From positions 62,001-126,000 of the forward strand of contig VDMD01000040.1 of assembly GCA_007026445.1 (NCBI GenBank): 64,000 bases of DNA, in the 5' to 3' direction. The notes under the pieces were generated by a model, which was not told the origin of the DNA, ran no database searches, and saw only the letters and a program-made list of their open reading frames with translations. Shown piece by piece: positions 24,936 to 35,474 of the stretch. The stretch is from Schizophyllum amplum. Lineage: Eukaryota; Basidiomycota; Agaricomycetes; Agaricales; Schizophyllaceae. How positions within the stretch are numbered: position 1 is the stretch's first letter; each line of letters opens with the position of its first letter. The translations under genes and the position numbers were made by a program.

Positions 24936-26274
24936 CTAGGAAGTCTCGGGGTCGCGAAGACGCGCCGGCGGTCGAGACACACGCCCGGAACGAAGCGTGG
25001 TCTGAGCCGGGAAGGTGTACTCAGATCTCAACCTCTGACGTACAACCGGAGGCGAGGCAGGGCGCGGAGCGGCGGCGGGAACAGCGGGAGCGGCGGCGGG
25101 ACGCGGGGCAGGAGCGGACGGCGGCGGACCTGTGGGAGCAGAAGAGGAAGCATTAATAGGCGGTGGCTCGGTGTGAGCGTCAGGGGACGAGGGTGGTTCG
25201 TTGGTAGGAGGTGGATAAGTATGATGAAGGACAATAGAATGAGGGCGAGGAGCACGAGGGTGACGACGGTGGAAGCGGTCGAGTAATTCGTTCTGGGAGG
25301 TGGGAATGTCGGATAACGGCACCCAGGAGTCCTCGGACTCGGGCTTGTCGACCCACCGCACGAAGTACTCGTAGCGGTGTCCGACCTTGCGGCAGTCGAG
25401 GATACTCTTGACGGTGAGTGCTGGATCGTCGGCATTATCGAGAGCGAATGGGCGAGGTGAGGAGTGCGGGTGGAACTCGGAAGGATCGTGGTACGGTTCT
25501 AGAAGTTCGACGTTGAAGACGGGATAGAGTCGGGATAGGTAGGAAGGGAGGTCGAGTAGGTACGCACGCGTGCCGACCTTGCGGACGACGCGGTACGGAC
25601 CGAGGCGGCGATGGTCGAGCTTGCCGGAAGGCCGAGTCGTCTTGATATTGCGTCGGAGGAGCCAAACGAGTTGGTCTGGCTGGAACTCGGGCGCATCTTG
25701 ACGATGTTGGTCGAAGTACTTGGCTTGAGCGCGCTGCGCGAACTCCAGTTCTGCGCGAAGCTCGGCGTGGATCTGTTCTAGACGACGCGCGAGATCTTCG
25801 GCAGCTGGTACAGTCGAGCGCTCGGTGATCCTAGGTTCAAATGTGGGGTGAAAAGCGAGGTTAGCATAGAAAGGGGTTTGGTGCGTCGAGGAGTTCTCGA
25901 GGTTGTTGAACGAGAACTCGGCGAGAGGGAGATAGTCGACCCAATCGTCCTGCTGGTACGAGCAGTACGCGCGCACGTAGGTCTCGAGCGTTTGGTTGGT
26001 GCGCTCGGTGAGACCGTCAGTGCGGGGGTGGTATGCAGTCGACGTCTTCATCTCGACGCCGAGATGCGAAGTCAAGGCTTTCCAGAAGTGAGAAACGAAG
26101 TGCGTACCGCGATCCGACACGATAGAGTCGGGGAGACCATGAAGCCGGAAGATACGGTCGAGGAATAACCAAGCCAATTCTTCTGCCGTCATGGATTCGC
26201 GGCACGGGATGAAGTGAGCAGCGCGCGTTAAGCGATCGCACACCACCCAGATCGAGTCGAAGCCGTGCGAGAGC
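24936..26274 (-). CDS. pol: Gypsy pol, 3' part: integrase core and chromodomain
   Basis: This is the continuation of the pol frame after the nested insertion. The reading starts in KLPLSHGFDSIWVVCDRLTR. The second catalytic Asp is in VSDRGTHFVSHFWKAL and the Glu in HPRTDGLTERTNQTLE; the first Asp (SMDFIVKLP) lies on the other side of the insertion. After the integrase C-terminal GPYR/LLEPYHDP region comes a chromodomain: ILDCRKVGHRYEYFVRWV, then DSWVPLSDI. Chromodomains target chromovirus integration to marked chromatin. The tail is Pro/Ala-rich. This part has no start codon of its own and is not expressed as a separate protein; the ATG-like start near 26246 is an artefact of the interruption. 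Confidence 0.9.
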
Positions 26275-26281
26275 GGCAGCT
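26275..26281. repeat. 7-bp target duplication of the nested TIR element (GGCAGCT), left
   Basis: It is repeated at 30839-30845. The next base outward differs (C versus G), so an 8-bp duplication with one later change, as made by hAT elements, is also possible. Confidence 0.8.
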
Positions 26282-26339
26282 CTACTTAGGCACCTATGAA
26301 ACTTGAGGTAGGCCCTATCTTTCACAGGATTATATACCC

Positions 26340-26715
26340 CCTATAGGCCATGTTTTCTAGACACTATAAATCTCTAATGCCTAGAGAATTCTAGTGCCTA
26401 GAGAAGTCTATATACCAGAACATTCTACAACTTAGACATCTCTGATATCCACATCTAGCTAGAAATCTCTAAACATATACCCTCTAGACTAGACATTTCT
26501 ATTGTTATGAATGAAGTAGAGATCTCTACTGACTAGAGAACTCTAAGGGCTAGAGTCCATTAGAAAACTCTATTGACTAGAGAACTCTAATAGCTACAAC
26601 AAAGTAGAGAAGTCTACTAACTAGAGAACTCTAACAGCTAGAAAACTCTACTAGCTAGAGAACTCTAAGTCCTACAGCACAGTAGAAATCTCTACTGGTT
26701 AGAGAACTCTAAGCC
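26340..26715. repeat. Left subterminal array of TAGAGA(N)NTCTA motifs
   Basis: At least a dozen near-palindromes occur, such as TAGAGAACTCTA, TAGAGATCTCTA, TAGAAATCTCTA and TAGAGAAGTCTA, typically 20-35 bp apart. Arrays like this next to transposon ends are commonly transposase-binding sites. Confidence 0.8.
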
Positions 26716-28657
26716 AGCGAAAACCAACACCACCGACATGGCCTGTGTGGTGCTACGTGTGCTGCGCGGGATGCAGGGCGAAGTGATGGTGGTGGGTGGG
26801 CAGCACGGAAGGCGTGAGAGGCAGGGCGTGGACAGGGAGGAGGCCGGGCCCGAGGCACGGGAAGTGCGATAGGAGAGGCCTATGCCTCTCGTGTTTCCCG
26901 CGCTCGCACGAGAGGACCCCGGGAGGCACGATGCAGAGAGCGGGGTGCGGGAGGCGCGTAAGGTGGGGCCCAGGAGCCACAAGAGGCGCAGCCCGGGGCA
27001 TAGGAGAGTGCTCGAGGCCAAGCACGGGGTGGGAGAGGCGATGTCCGGGGGTGGCGGGAGGTGGCGCCTAGGAGTTCGCAGGGCGCGTGAGGGCACCAGT
27101 GCGGCCGAGGCCGGGTTGCGCTGTCGGGCGGGCAGCAAAAGTGGGCGGTGAGGCGAGCACGCGCAAAGAACGGGCGAGCCGCAGGCGCAGGCACGCGGCA
27201 GTGGGGGCAGGGGGGAATAAGTGTGGACGACAGGAACCCGCGCGTTCCGTCGCCCGCACAATGCGCGCTCGACAGCGCGACCCTGCACCCGGACGCGCCC
27301 ACCATGGCGCCTAAGCGTCTTCCAGCGCGCATGGCTGATCTCCTGATAGAGGTGTTAGCTAGTTCGCCGCATACGTAGCATAGTACAGAACATACCTGAG
27401 CGGGGGCAGACCATGCGCACTGTGCCTTACAACGCGGCGTGCGCATTGCGGCTGTGCAGATGGTCGGGCTGGCGTGGAGGGTGCGGGAGGGGATGGTCAG
27501 GGAGCCGTGGGCGCTCTTGACGAGGTCGAGGGCGGAGGCAAGGTCAGGGGCGAGGTCAGGGGCGCGGGCGAGGGCGGGGCGAGGGCGGGGAGTGAAGCCC
27601 GCTGACATCGCCTGTTGCGCGCACGAGAGAAGGCGCGGGCAGCGCGTTAGCGCTGTCCGTTGTGCTACCCCTCGCACCATTCCTCAGCACCTGTCCCTCC
27701 GCCCGTTATGGGCCGCGCGGACGACGAGCGAGGCGCACTTGTTGCGTTCCCGCAATCCCACGCGCGCTGGCGCCGACGGTGTCCCGACGCGCACGCCCTG
27801 GCCCCACCAGTAGCGTACCAACGTCTGTGAATGATATTTTGTCAATTGAAGGTACAGGAGGGCGCGTAGGGGACACACCTAAGGCGGGCAGCGCCTTACG
27901 CGCCTCGCCCGCCATATCCACCGCAGCGCGCTGTTGAGCGCGCTGATTCGCGCGAGAGCCGGGGATGGGGGAGGGAGAGGGCTTCCGGAGGTGCCAATGA
28001 GCGAAGGGGATGGCGAGGAGCAACCACAACCGCGACGCGGTCGTGGTCGCTGGTCAAGAGGCGTTGATCAGCGACGGTCGGCGCCTCGGACCGATCTCCG
28101 AAGTTCGCCGTCGTCGCGCTCAACGGCCTCGGAAACTGATTATAGGGCATTTGAGCACAAAAGCTCCTGGACGTTCGTATCGTAATAGTGTAATGAGCTG
28201 ATTCTGAAAATTTAATAAGCAGGCGATGATGGGAAGGTATGGAACTGAAGCTCACATGTTTCACGCTCGAGTTCGAACGAAATGTCGTAGTACAGGCCGT
28301 TGCATTCGCGTCGTCTGGACGTTTCTCGGGCACACCTGTATGGAATCGTTTCAGTCAAAGTTGAGGCATGTAAATCAACGTCCCCCTACATATGTATGTA
28401 TTTTATCTTCCCTGTAACTGCCTAGATTGTATAAGAATGGGCAACAAGTGCTCAAAGAGCACTCTACTGATCACTATGGTTAGTTTTGATATATTCCGCG
28501 CCTCTCAGACCCATCGCAACACCCGATCGTTCAATGCCTATACTAACACATCATAATGTAAGTTGTTGGGCGCTGCAGTGCGCCACCGATGTTCTGATAT
28601 CGTGCCCGCGTCCCGTCTTGATGTACGCGATCGTGACCTGACGGTCACGTCGCCGCC

Positions 28658-29271
28658 TTGCCTCCTTCCACCACCCCGACCATTACACAATCTCTCAAGA
28701 CGCTGAACATCGCGGAGGATAGTAAGCCCGGGCGTGGAGGCCCCGCCGGTACGTGTATGATGCCCTGCGCTAAGTACCTGAACTTACTAACGAAGATACA
28801 GTTTCTGTTTCTCGCAATCGGCGTGCGCGAGGACGCGCGTCGTCCGAGGCAACATGGGGGGTCTCGCCACTGCCACCTTCGCAGAGCGAGACTTGGAGAG
28901 ACCTCCCAAAGTCGCCGCGGACGACGCGCACCCTTGCGCTCGGCTACACACGATCGAACCCAAACAAATTACGCCGGGCTCTTGCTTGTCCAGAGCATGT
29001 GTCCGGTCGGCTCCACCGCCCCTCCCCGCCTCCCATGTCGTCTGTGCACGCCGTTCACGGCGTCTACGCGTATCAACACGCGCCAAACACGTCCAGCGTG
29101 CCCAACACGTCCAATCCGTATCGTTCGCCGATCGCCGACAACGCCCCCTCCCCCATCCCCATTGCCGCGAGTCGCCGCCTCTGCGCACTCACCAGCATCA
29201 CGCCTATGGCGTCTGATGTGGCGAGCGCTGCATGCGTACTCTGCGCGACCCGCAGGCGGCGTGTAGGTTGA
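28658..29271 (+). pseudogene. Possible captured host gene fragment with an intron
   Basis: An exon-like frame (about 28658-28749) contains TITQSLKTLNIAEDSKPGRG. It ends at a gtacgt donor. The intron carries ACTAAC and ends in gatacag at 28801. The phase is preserved (1+2), and the frame then stays open to 29271 with SPLPPSQSETWRDLPKS, TLALGYTRSNPNKLRRAL and VHGVYAYQHAPNTSS. There is no start codon context or conserved domain I recognise. I read it as a fragment carried inside the TIR element (Pack-type capture); it could also be chance in GC-rich DNA. Confidence 0.35.
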
Positions 29272-30449
29272 GCGTCGCTCTCTCGCGCGCGCGTTCGATC
29301 TGTGATCACCCGCCGCCTAGCGACCGCCTGCGTTCGCACACCCGTTTCGCCTGGAGCGTGCACGGGGGGCTTGTCGACGCACCGCGGGCAGCATGAACGT
29401 AGTAGTAATATCTCAGACGCCCCTCCCCAGTTCCCTCTCCCATCGCTCACGCGCCCGCCGCTGTCCGCGCGCATGATTTCTCGCTCTCATTGATGTACGC
29501 ATATAGATCACTATATTCACATACAATATATACATATTACTTTGCCTTTAGCCGTTCATAGATCGACGCCAACGATAGAGCGACGCCGACGATAGAGCGA
29601 CGCCGACGCCGCGTGCGGCGGCGAGCGCAACGACCCCAGCAACGGGGCGCAGCAGCGGGCGGTACGTGCCGGAGTCCGGGCCGTGGACACGCGGCCCGGT
29701 ATTTCGGTCCGAGTCGCCGACCGTCCGCGAAAAATGCCTCTCAGCTCTCAACCACGACGACGCCGACCGCCCGGCTGCCCGCTTCATCCCCCTACCGCAG
29801 TATTCGACTCCGCGCGCCTCAAAAAGAAGGTTTTGAGAGATACGCCGCGGCTAGGTTTCCCACGTCGCGCGCCCAACGGCGCGGATGACGCAGGAGGCGG
29901 GTGCGCGAGACGGCGCTGCAGGTGCGTCGCTACGCCCTGTATACAATGTTTTTACTGATAACTGTGTTTTATATAAACAAAGCAGACGTCGCAGTCAACG
30001 GGACGGCAAGCAGCGCGACCGCCGCGTCAAGCGGCGGCCCATGCGCCTTGCCCACGCACACTGGCGAGTGGCTCGCCTGACGCGCGAGACGCGCGTCAGG
30101 CTCCGTTCGTCGCGCCCTTGATATTATCCACCATACCCCCGTCCCGAGCCCATCACACACCTCTCCCTACAAGAGCAGAGCCCGTCGAGGACTCATCGCA
30201 CCGGGACTTCCGGTGCTCTGCTCTTGGCCGGGGGAGCGTCAACGGGCTCCCCGACACCCCTCGCACCACCATGATTGACATGGGTATTCCCTTGCTGTGC
30301 GCGCCCCCACGCGGTACGCCACGCCTCGCGTCCCGCGCTAGTGCAGCCAACGGCGCGTGCATGTCACCTCCCGCTCCCCGCTCCGGTACATGCACCGGTG
30401 TCACCTTGCATTAGCGGCTTACTGACAAATATCACAGATACAGCTAGTA

Positions 30450-30760
30450 TAACCACCTAGATGGACATCTCTAGTGAGTCTCTAGAGATCTCTAGTCAGT
30501 TCATCCATCTAGAGATCTCTAGACACTTAATATATTAGAGATCTCTAAACAGCATATACCATTAGAGTAGTCTAGCCAGGGCAGCCTAATAGAGATGTCT
30601 AACCTTTAGAACATTCTAGTGCAGCTGCCATATAGAGATGTCTAGTCAGTAGAAATACTTTTCTAGTAGAGATGTCTAGTCAGTAGAAATATCCAAGCAT
30701 GCAATTGTGGTATAGTACTCCAGCATTAGAATTATCTAGGAATTAGACATTTATAGTTTC
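30450..30760. repeat. Right subterminal array of TAGAGATCTCTA motifs
   Basis: About ten copies occur of TAGAGATCTCTA, TAGAGATGTCTA and TAGAGTAGTCTA type, several extended to CTAGAGATCTCTAG. This mirrors the left array although the intervening sequence differs, so the motif rather than the whole region is conserved. Confidence 0.8.
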
Positions 30761-30845
30761 CAGAAAACTTGGCTTATACAGGTATATTATCCTGCGAAAG
30801 ATAGGGCCTACCTCAAGTTTTCTAGGTAGCCGAGGCTGGGCAGCT

Positions 30846-33828
30846 TGACTATGAAGTCCATCGAAATGGACTGCCACGGTCGCGCGGGTATGTCGAGCGG
30901 CTGGAGAAGGCCGTAGGGTTTGTGCCGAGGGTTCTTGATGCGCGGGCACGTGTCGCACGCTTCGACGTAGCGCCGGACATACGTGTTCATGCCGGGCCAG
31001 GAGTAGTCGCGTGAGACGAACCCGAGGGTGCGCGTTCGGCCGGGGTGACCTCCGATGACGTGGTCGTGTCGAGCGCGAAGGATATCCGCACGAAGCGGCG
31101 CTGGTACGAACAGTCGTCCTTTGTGGAAGACGAGGTCGTGTTCGGCGCGGAAGTCCTGGTCGCCGTTGATGAGCGCTTGCCGCCATTCCGTGTCGGCCTG
31201 GAAAGCGGTCTTGAAACGCTCGAGGAGGTCCGAGTTGTCGAGGGTGAGTGTCGTCATGGCGGAGGCGAAGTCGATGTCGGTGTTGGTGTAGGTTGGCACA
31301 GAAGTCGGCTCGTCGGGAAAGAGTCGCTCCGTATGCTTCGACGTTAAGAGCACCTTTTGCTGGACTTCAAGGTGCTCATCCCCCCTTTTAGGGACGAAGT
31401 CGGGACGGCGGGAGGGTGCGTCTGCAACGTTAGCATGGCCAGGGCCCCAATCAAGACGGAAATCGAAATCGGAAAGGAACATCGCCCAACGCGCCTGTCG
31501 GCGGTTGAGGACGCGAGAAGACATAAAGTATTCGAGGTTTTTATGGTCGGAAATGACAGAAATGGGGAAGGGCGAGCCCTGTAGCCAATGGCGCATGTCG
31601 CGGAAACATTCCACCACTGCGAGAAGTTCCTTGTCATGAACCTCGTAGTTGATCTCGGCAGGCGTAAGCTTGCGCGAGTGGAAAGCGACGGGATGAAGGG
31701 CGCCTTGAGCGTCCAGCTGATAGAGAACACCAGAGATGGCGAAGTCGGATGCATCGGTATGGACATGGCAGGGTAGATGAGGATCGAAATGGTGAAGGAC
31801 AGGATAAGAGAGAAAGGCAGATTTGAGAGCGAGAAAGGAAGAACGAGCCGCGTCCGAGAAGACGAAGGGAACGTCCTTGCGGACTAACGCGGTGAGAGGA
31901 AGGGTAATACGGGAATATCCGTCAATGAAACGACGGTAGAAATTAGAAAAGCCGAGGAAGGATTGAACGTCTTTGACGTTCCGAGGCTCGGGCCACTGCG
32001 AGATGGTGTCGAGCTTCTTGGGGTTCATCTTTACGCCGTCAGCGCTGATGATATAACCCAAGTATTCGACTTCGGACTTGTCGAACTCGCATTTGGCCGG
32101 GTTGGCGCAAAGCGAGGCATCACGAAGCCGATCGAGTACCATCTGAACATGACGGTCATGCTCCTCCTGCGTACGCGAGAAGACGAGAATGTCGTCGAGA
32201 TAGACGACACAGCAGACGTCGAGGACATCGCGGAGAACGTCCTGGATGAACGCCTGCCACGCGGCGGGAGCGTTGGTGAGACCGTAGGGGACGACGAGGT
32301 GTTCGAAGAGGCCGAGGTGAGTTCGAAATGCCGTTTTCCACTCGTCACCTTCGCGGATGCGAAGATGGCTGTATGCGCTCTTGAGGTCGAGGACCGAGAA
32401 GACTTTGCAGCCTTGGACACGGTCGATGAGGTCGCTGACGAGTGGTAGCGGGAACCGGTTCTTGCGCGTGATGGAGTTGAGACTGCGGAAGTCGACACAG
32501 AGTCGAATTTCGCCAGTCTTCTTGCGGATGAAGAGGACCGGAGCGCCGGCAGACGAGGTCGAGCGTCGGATGTGGCCACGCGCCAAGTTGGTGTTGACGT
32601 ACTCGGCGACTGCGTCACGTTCCTGGGGTGTTAGCCGATAAATGGGACCAAAGGGCGGGGATTTCCCGTCCTCGAGTTCGATATCCACATCAAAGGGACG
32701 GTGTTCGGGAAGTTTATCGAACTCGGTGGGGTTGAAAACAGAGTCTGCCCATGGCTGGTACTTGGAAGGAATGAAGTGACGAGGGCCATCATCATCTGGT
32801 GGACGAAGAGGAGGATCCATGGGAGGATCAGATGGAGGAGGAGGTGAAGTAGAGAATGAGTTAATGAATGTGGGGGTGGACGAGTCATAGAAGCGAAGGA
32901 GAGTGGATTCTGAGTCCGTATTCCTTGACAGTTTGGCGAATTTCTTCGCACTGACCAAGCGAACATTGGGAGAAGAAGAAGACGAGGAAGATGAAGACGA
33001 GGAGGAAGGAGACGAGGGGCGAAGTAAACCAGGGTTGGGACGACCGTAGCCGTTGGACTGGACGAGGAAACGAAGGAACGAGATACGAGTGGGAGGTTGT
33101 TCATGAACGTTAGAGGTGGATGAGCCCGCAGGCGGAGGCGCGGTGTAGCGCGGATGAGACAAAGCCAAAGTCGAAGGAGAGCCTTGTAGACCGAAGCCTA
33201 GGCCCACATGGGTCACAGAACGAAACGAAGAGAGAGATTCAACCGAAGGACCGAAGCCCTTGGCCGGGATAGTGAGAGGATGGGTACGAGTCAGGCCACA
33301 GCAATCGAGACGCAGGTTCGCATCCCGCCAGTTGATACTGGGGTTATGCTGCTGAAGCCAGTCGAGACCGAGGATAACTGGGTATCCAACGGCCACGACA
33401 GCGAGAGCTCGGTGCTCATCATGCGAGCCGACCGAGAGTTTGGCCACAACGTCATGTGTGATCAATCCAGACGCTATGGGACGGTCATCGACCGCCATGA
33501 TGGGTACAGGTACGTCCTTAAGACATCGAGGGAGGCCATGCCTAGTGGCAAAGCGCTCGCCTATGCACGACGACGTTGCACCGCAATCGACGAGGGCATA
33601 GGTATTAATGGGTTTGCGATGAGGAAAAGAGAGACGAATCGAAATGAAGAAATGGTTCGGAGAGTGAAGAAAAGAATGAGAAGCGAAGACGTAAGACGGA
33701 ACATGGCGCATAAGGGAAAGGGTATAGGTACCGTTCGCGTTACGAACGAACGGGGACTCCGGAACGCGTGGTGTCCCTGCGCGAACCGGAGACCGAGGGA
33801 CGGTGTGGTCACCGGTTACGCTTTTCCC
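30846..33828 (-). CDS. pol: Gypsy pol, 5' part: protease, RT, RNase H, integrase N-terminus
   Basis: The frame opens inside the 3' end of gag and is probably entered by -1 frameshifting; the first internal ATG is at 33711. Domains in order: protease ALVDCGATSSCIG (Asp-Cys-Gly in place of Asp-Ser-Gly), reverse transcriptase with LCVDFRSLNSITRKNRFPLP, VPYGLTNAPAAWQ and the YLDD box in VVYLDDILVFS, RNase H with TDASDFAISGVL, then the integrase HHCC finger (HDHVIGGHPG ... CDTCPRIK) and the first catalytic Asp in SISMDFIVKLP. There the nested TIR element interrupts it. A short chimeric tail SLGYLENLR and a stop at 30808 come from the insertion. RT-RNase H copies the genomic RNA and integrase inserts the cDNA. 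Confidence 0.93.
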
Positions 33829-35027
33829 GACGAAGACGTGGAGGTCTTCGCCTGGAAGCGCTTCTTGGCGTCGGCAGACATGTTAGGGCAGTCACGCGCG
33901 AAGTGTTTGCCTTGACCGCAGTACGAGCAAAGACCATCACGACGACGGCGGTCTTTCTCGTCCTGGGTAAGGGGAGCACGAGGCCTTGAGCCCGTTTTGG
34001 TAGCGTCAATCTCCATGGGTTCGCCGGCGGGGAGCACGACGGCAGGAGAGGGACGAGATGCAGGAACAGGGACGGTTTGGGTGCGAGGGGCAGATGACGA
34101 AGACGAAGATGAGGACTTAGCAGGTTTGTTCGAGTTCTGATGTTCCTCCTGCCGCTCGCGTTTACGACGGTGAAGGTCGTTGTCGGCGGCGATGACCTCC
34201 TGGCAGTACTCGTCGAACGGGAGTTGCTTGAGGCCACGGATGGAGACGAGGAGGTCCTTGAGCTCGGGCTTGAAGTGTTCGTAGAGGGTGTCGCGCTTGG
34301 TGGTCTCGGAGTAGTCGACGTGTTGGGCGAGGTCGATGAAGTTGGAGATGTAGTTGGCGGCGGAGCCGGTCTGGTGGAGGGCCTTGATCTTGTCCATCAT
34401 GGCGCGTTGCAGATCCGACTCGTCGAAGCGGGCGCGGAACCGACGGATGAGACCATGGTAGTCGTCCAGTTGATAGTCTTCGTCCTTCTCGATGTTGCTG
34501 AACCACATCTTCGGCGTGCCATTGCCGAGGTACATGCTGAGGTAGATGGACTTGTCACGGTCGGTGGGGAGCGTGGCGCGTTGAAGGTGGGTAGCTCCGC
34601 GGATCTCGTTGAGGAACGGCTCGACGCTGCCGGCCTTGCCGTCGAAGACGCGGGGTTCCTTGAAGCGCGGGGCGCCGCGGGGAGTGTTGGGATCATTGAT
34701 GGGCTGGGGAGGAGGCGGCGGCTTCGATGGTGGAGGGGCCGAGAGAGTCTCGATCTTCTCGCCGAGGGAGTGCAGGGCTTGCCCGATCGCGACTTGCTGC
34801 TGCTGCAGGTTGGCGAGGGCGGTGATGGCGGCGTGGTAGTCGGCCCAGGAGGGACCGGGGGTAGGTGCCGGGGGCTGGGCCGGGGTCGCCGTCGCCTGCG
34901 TCGGCGTTGTTGAGTTTGATCGGTGCTCGGTTTCCATGTTGGGATCAATGTCGGCGCCGTTGTTGGCGTTGGACGGCGTGTCGTTCCACTGGTCGTTGCC
35001 GAAGGCGCTGGAATCCTCGGAGAACAT
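33816..35027 (-). CDS. gag: Gypsy Gag: capsid and zinc knuckle
   Basis: 403 residues from ATG 35027. The N-terminal third is Pro/Thr/Ala-rich. The capsid-like region contains FDGKAGSVEPFLNEIRG, YLGNGTPKMWF and YISNFIDLAQHVDYSE. A Ser-rich linker follows, and a CCHC zinc knuckle near the end reads CSYCGQGKHFARDC (C-X2-C-X4-H-X4-C), which binds genomic RNA. Gag assembles the cytoplasmic particle. The stop lies three bases after a slippery heptamer, so a minority of ribosomes should make Gag-Pol. Confidence 0.93.
   Translation of the reverse strand: MFSEDSSAFGNDQWNDTPSNANNGADIDPNMETEHRSNSTTPTQATATPAQPPAPTPGPSWADYHAAITALANLQQQQVAIGQALHSLGEKIETLSAPPPSKPPPPPQPINDPNTPRGAPRFKEPRVFDGKAGSVEPFLNEIRGATHLQRATLPTDRDKSIYLSMYLGNGTPKMWFSNIEKDEDYQLDDYHGLIRRFRARFDESDLQRAMMDKIKALHQTGSAANYISNFIDLAQHVDYSETTKRDTLYEHFKPELKDLLVSIRGLKQLPFDEYCQEVIAADNDLHRRKRERQEEHQNSNKPAKSSSSSSSSAPRTQTVPVPASRPSPAVVLPAGEPMEIDATKTGSRPRAPLTQDEKDRRRRDGLCSYCGQGKHFARDCPNMSADAKKRFQAKTSTSSSGKA
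33822..33828 (-). promoter_or_regulatory. Candidate -1 ribosomal frameshift site (G GGA AAA)
   Basis: In the gag frame the codons are TCG GGA AAA GCG TAA. The heptamer G-GGA-AAA has the canonical X-XXY-YYZ form. Slipping back one base opens the pol frame, which stays open through the protease (…VRAGTPRVPESPF…). The stem or pseudoknot expected downstream was not modelled. Confidence 0.65.
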
Positions 35028-35164
35028 GAGGGGTAAGTACGAAAGTGCCCGAAGGCGGCGAGAGAAATTTTCAAAGGGGTTTCGAGGTCGCGAGCGATGA
35101 CGAGAACAAGACGTTACCGGATGCGGCTAGTCAACACGTTGAGCTCGGTGTGTTGATGTTGGTG

Positions 35165-35176
35165 GTCGAATCAAAC
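35165..35176 (-). promoter_or_regulatory. Candidate self-priming primer-binding site of gypsy
   Basis: Two bases inside the 5' LTR the minus strand reads TTGATTCGAC (35174-35165). This is the reverse complement of GTCGAATCAA inside the same LTR (35246-35237). It does not begin TGG as a tRNA-primed site would. The arrangement is the one used by Tf1/sushi-type chromoviruses that prime with the 5' end of their own RNA. Confidence 0.6.
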
Positions 35177-35474
35177 TGTGATGGTCAAGTTCGAAGAGCG
35201 AGAGCGAGCGAGGATTTCGGGGGCGAGTCACTGGCGTTGATTCGACAAGGTACGTAGTCCAAACCCGTCCGTTATGTAGGTACCGGGTGCAGTTACAGGA
35301 ATATGGTAAACAAGGCCATACAAGCACAATGCGTGACGAGGGCAGCGAGTCGCGCGTGCGCGCTGCGCCCTCAATACAACACGAGAATGTAAATACGAGT
35401 GTCCATGAGATATAAGTAAAGTGTCCGTGGAATATAAGTAAAAGGCCGTAGGTCCGAGGACCCTGACCCTCACA
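35177..35474 (-). repeat. 5' LTR of the gypsy element
   Basis: 298 bp, TG...CA, nearly identical to 24599-24896. It should carry the promoter. If self-priming applies, the transcript begins close to 35246. Confidence 0.95.

Larger units (their letters stand above)
26282..30838. mobile_element. 4.56-kb non-autonomous TIR element nested in gypsy integrase
   Basis: The ends are inverted and imperfect. After ~27 variable bases both read AAACTTGAGGTAGGCCCTAT, then CTTTC(A/G)CAGGAT and ATATACC, and weaker similarity continues for another ~80 bp. Removing the element restores the integrase reading frame K-L-P-L-S-H-G. The outer ~400 bp on each side are AT-rich and packed with copies of a TAGARANNTCTA-like near-palindrome. 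The middle ~3.7 kb is GC-rich with no transposase. It is probably mobilised by a relative supplied in trans. The hAT assignment rests only on duplication length and subterminal motif arrays. Confidence 0.8.
24599..35474 (-). mobile_element. Ty3/gypsy chromovirus, full length, carrying a nested DNA element
   Basis: The 298-bp LTRs start TG and end CA, and the flanking 5-bp duplications match. The element reads on the minus strand: LTR, primer site, gag, protease-RT-RNase H-integrase, chromodomain, polypurine tract, LTR. Without the 4,557-bp nested element and its 7-bp duplication it is about 6.3 kb, normal for the group. I see only two differences between the LTRs, so insertion is recent. It sits in the coding region of the DUF6589 gene of element B. 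Apart from the nested insertion its reading frames are open. Confidence 0.95.

Noticed and set aside
26692..28333. Several 130-260 codon ORFs in the middle of the nested TIR element
   Set aside because: They are compositional ORFs in very GC-rich DNA, overlapping on both strands with Pro/Ala/Arg-rich content and no motif.
31045..34913. Plus-strand ORFs across the gypsy element
   Set aside because: They are antisense shadows of gag and pol, which have clear domains on the minus strand.
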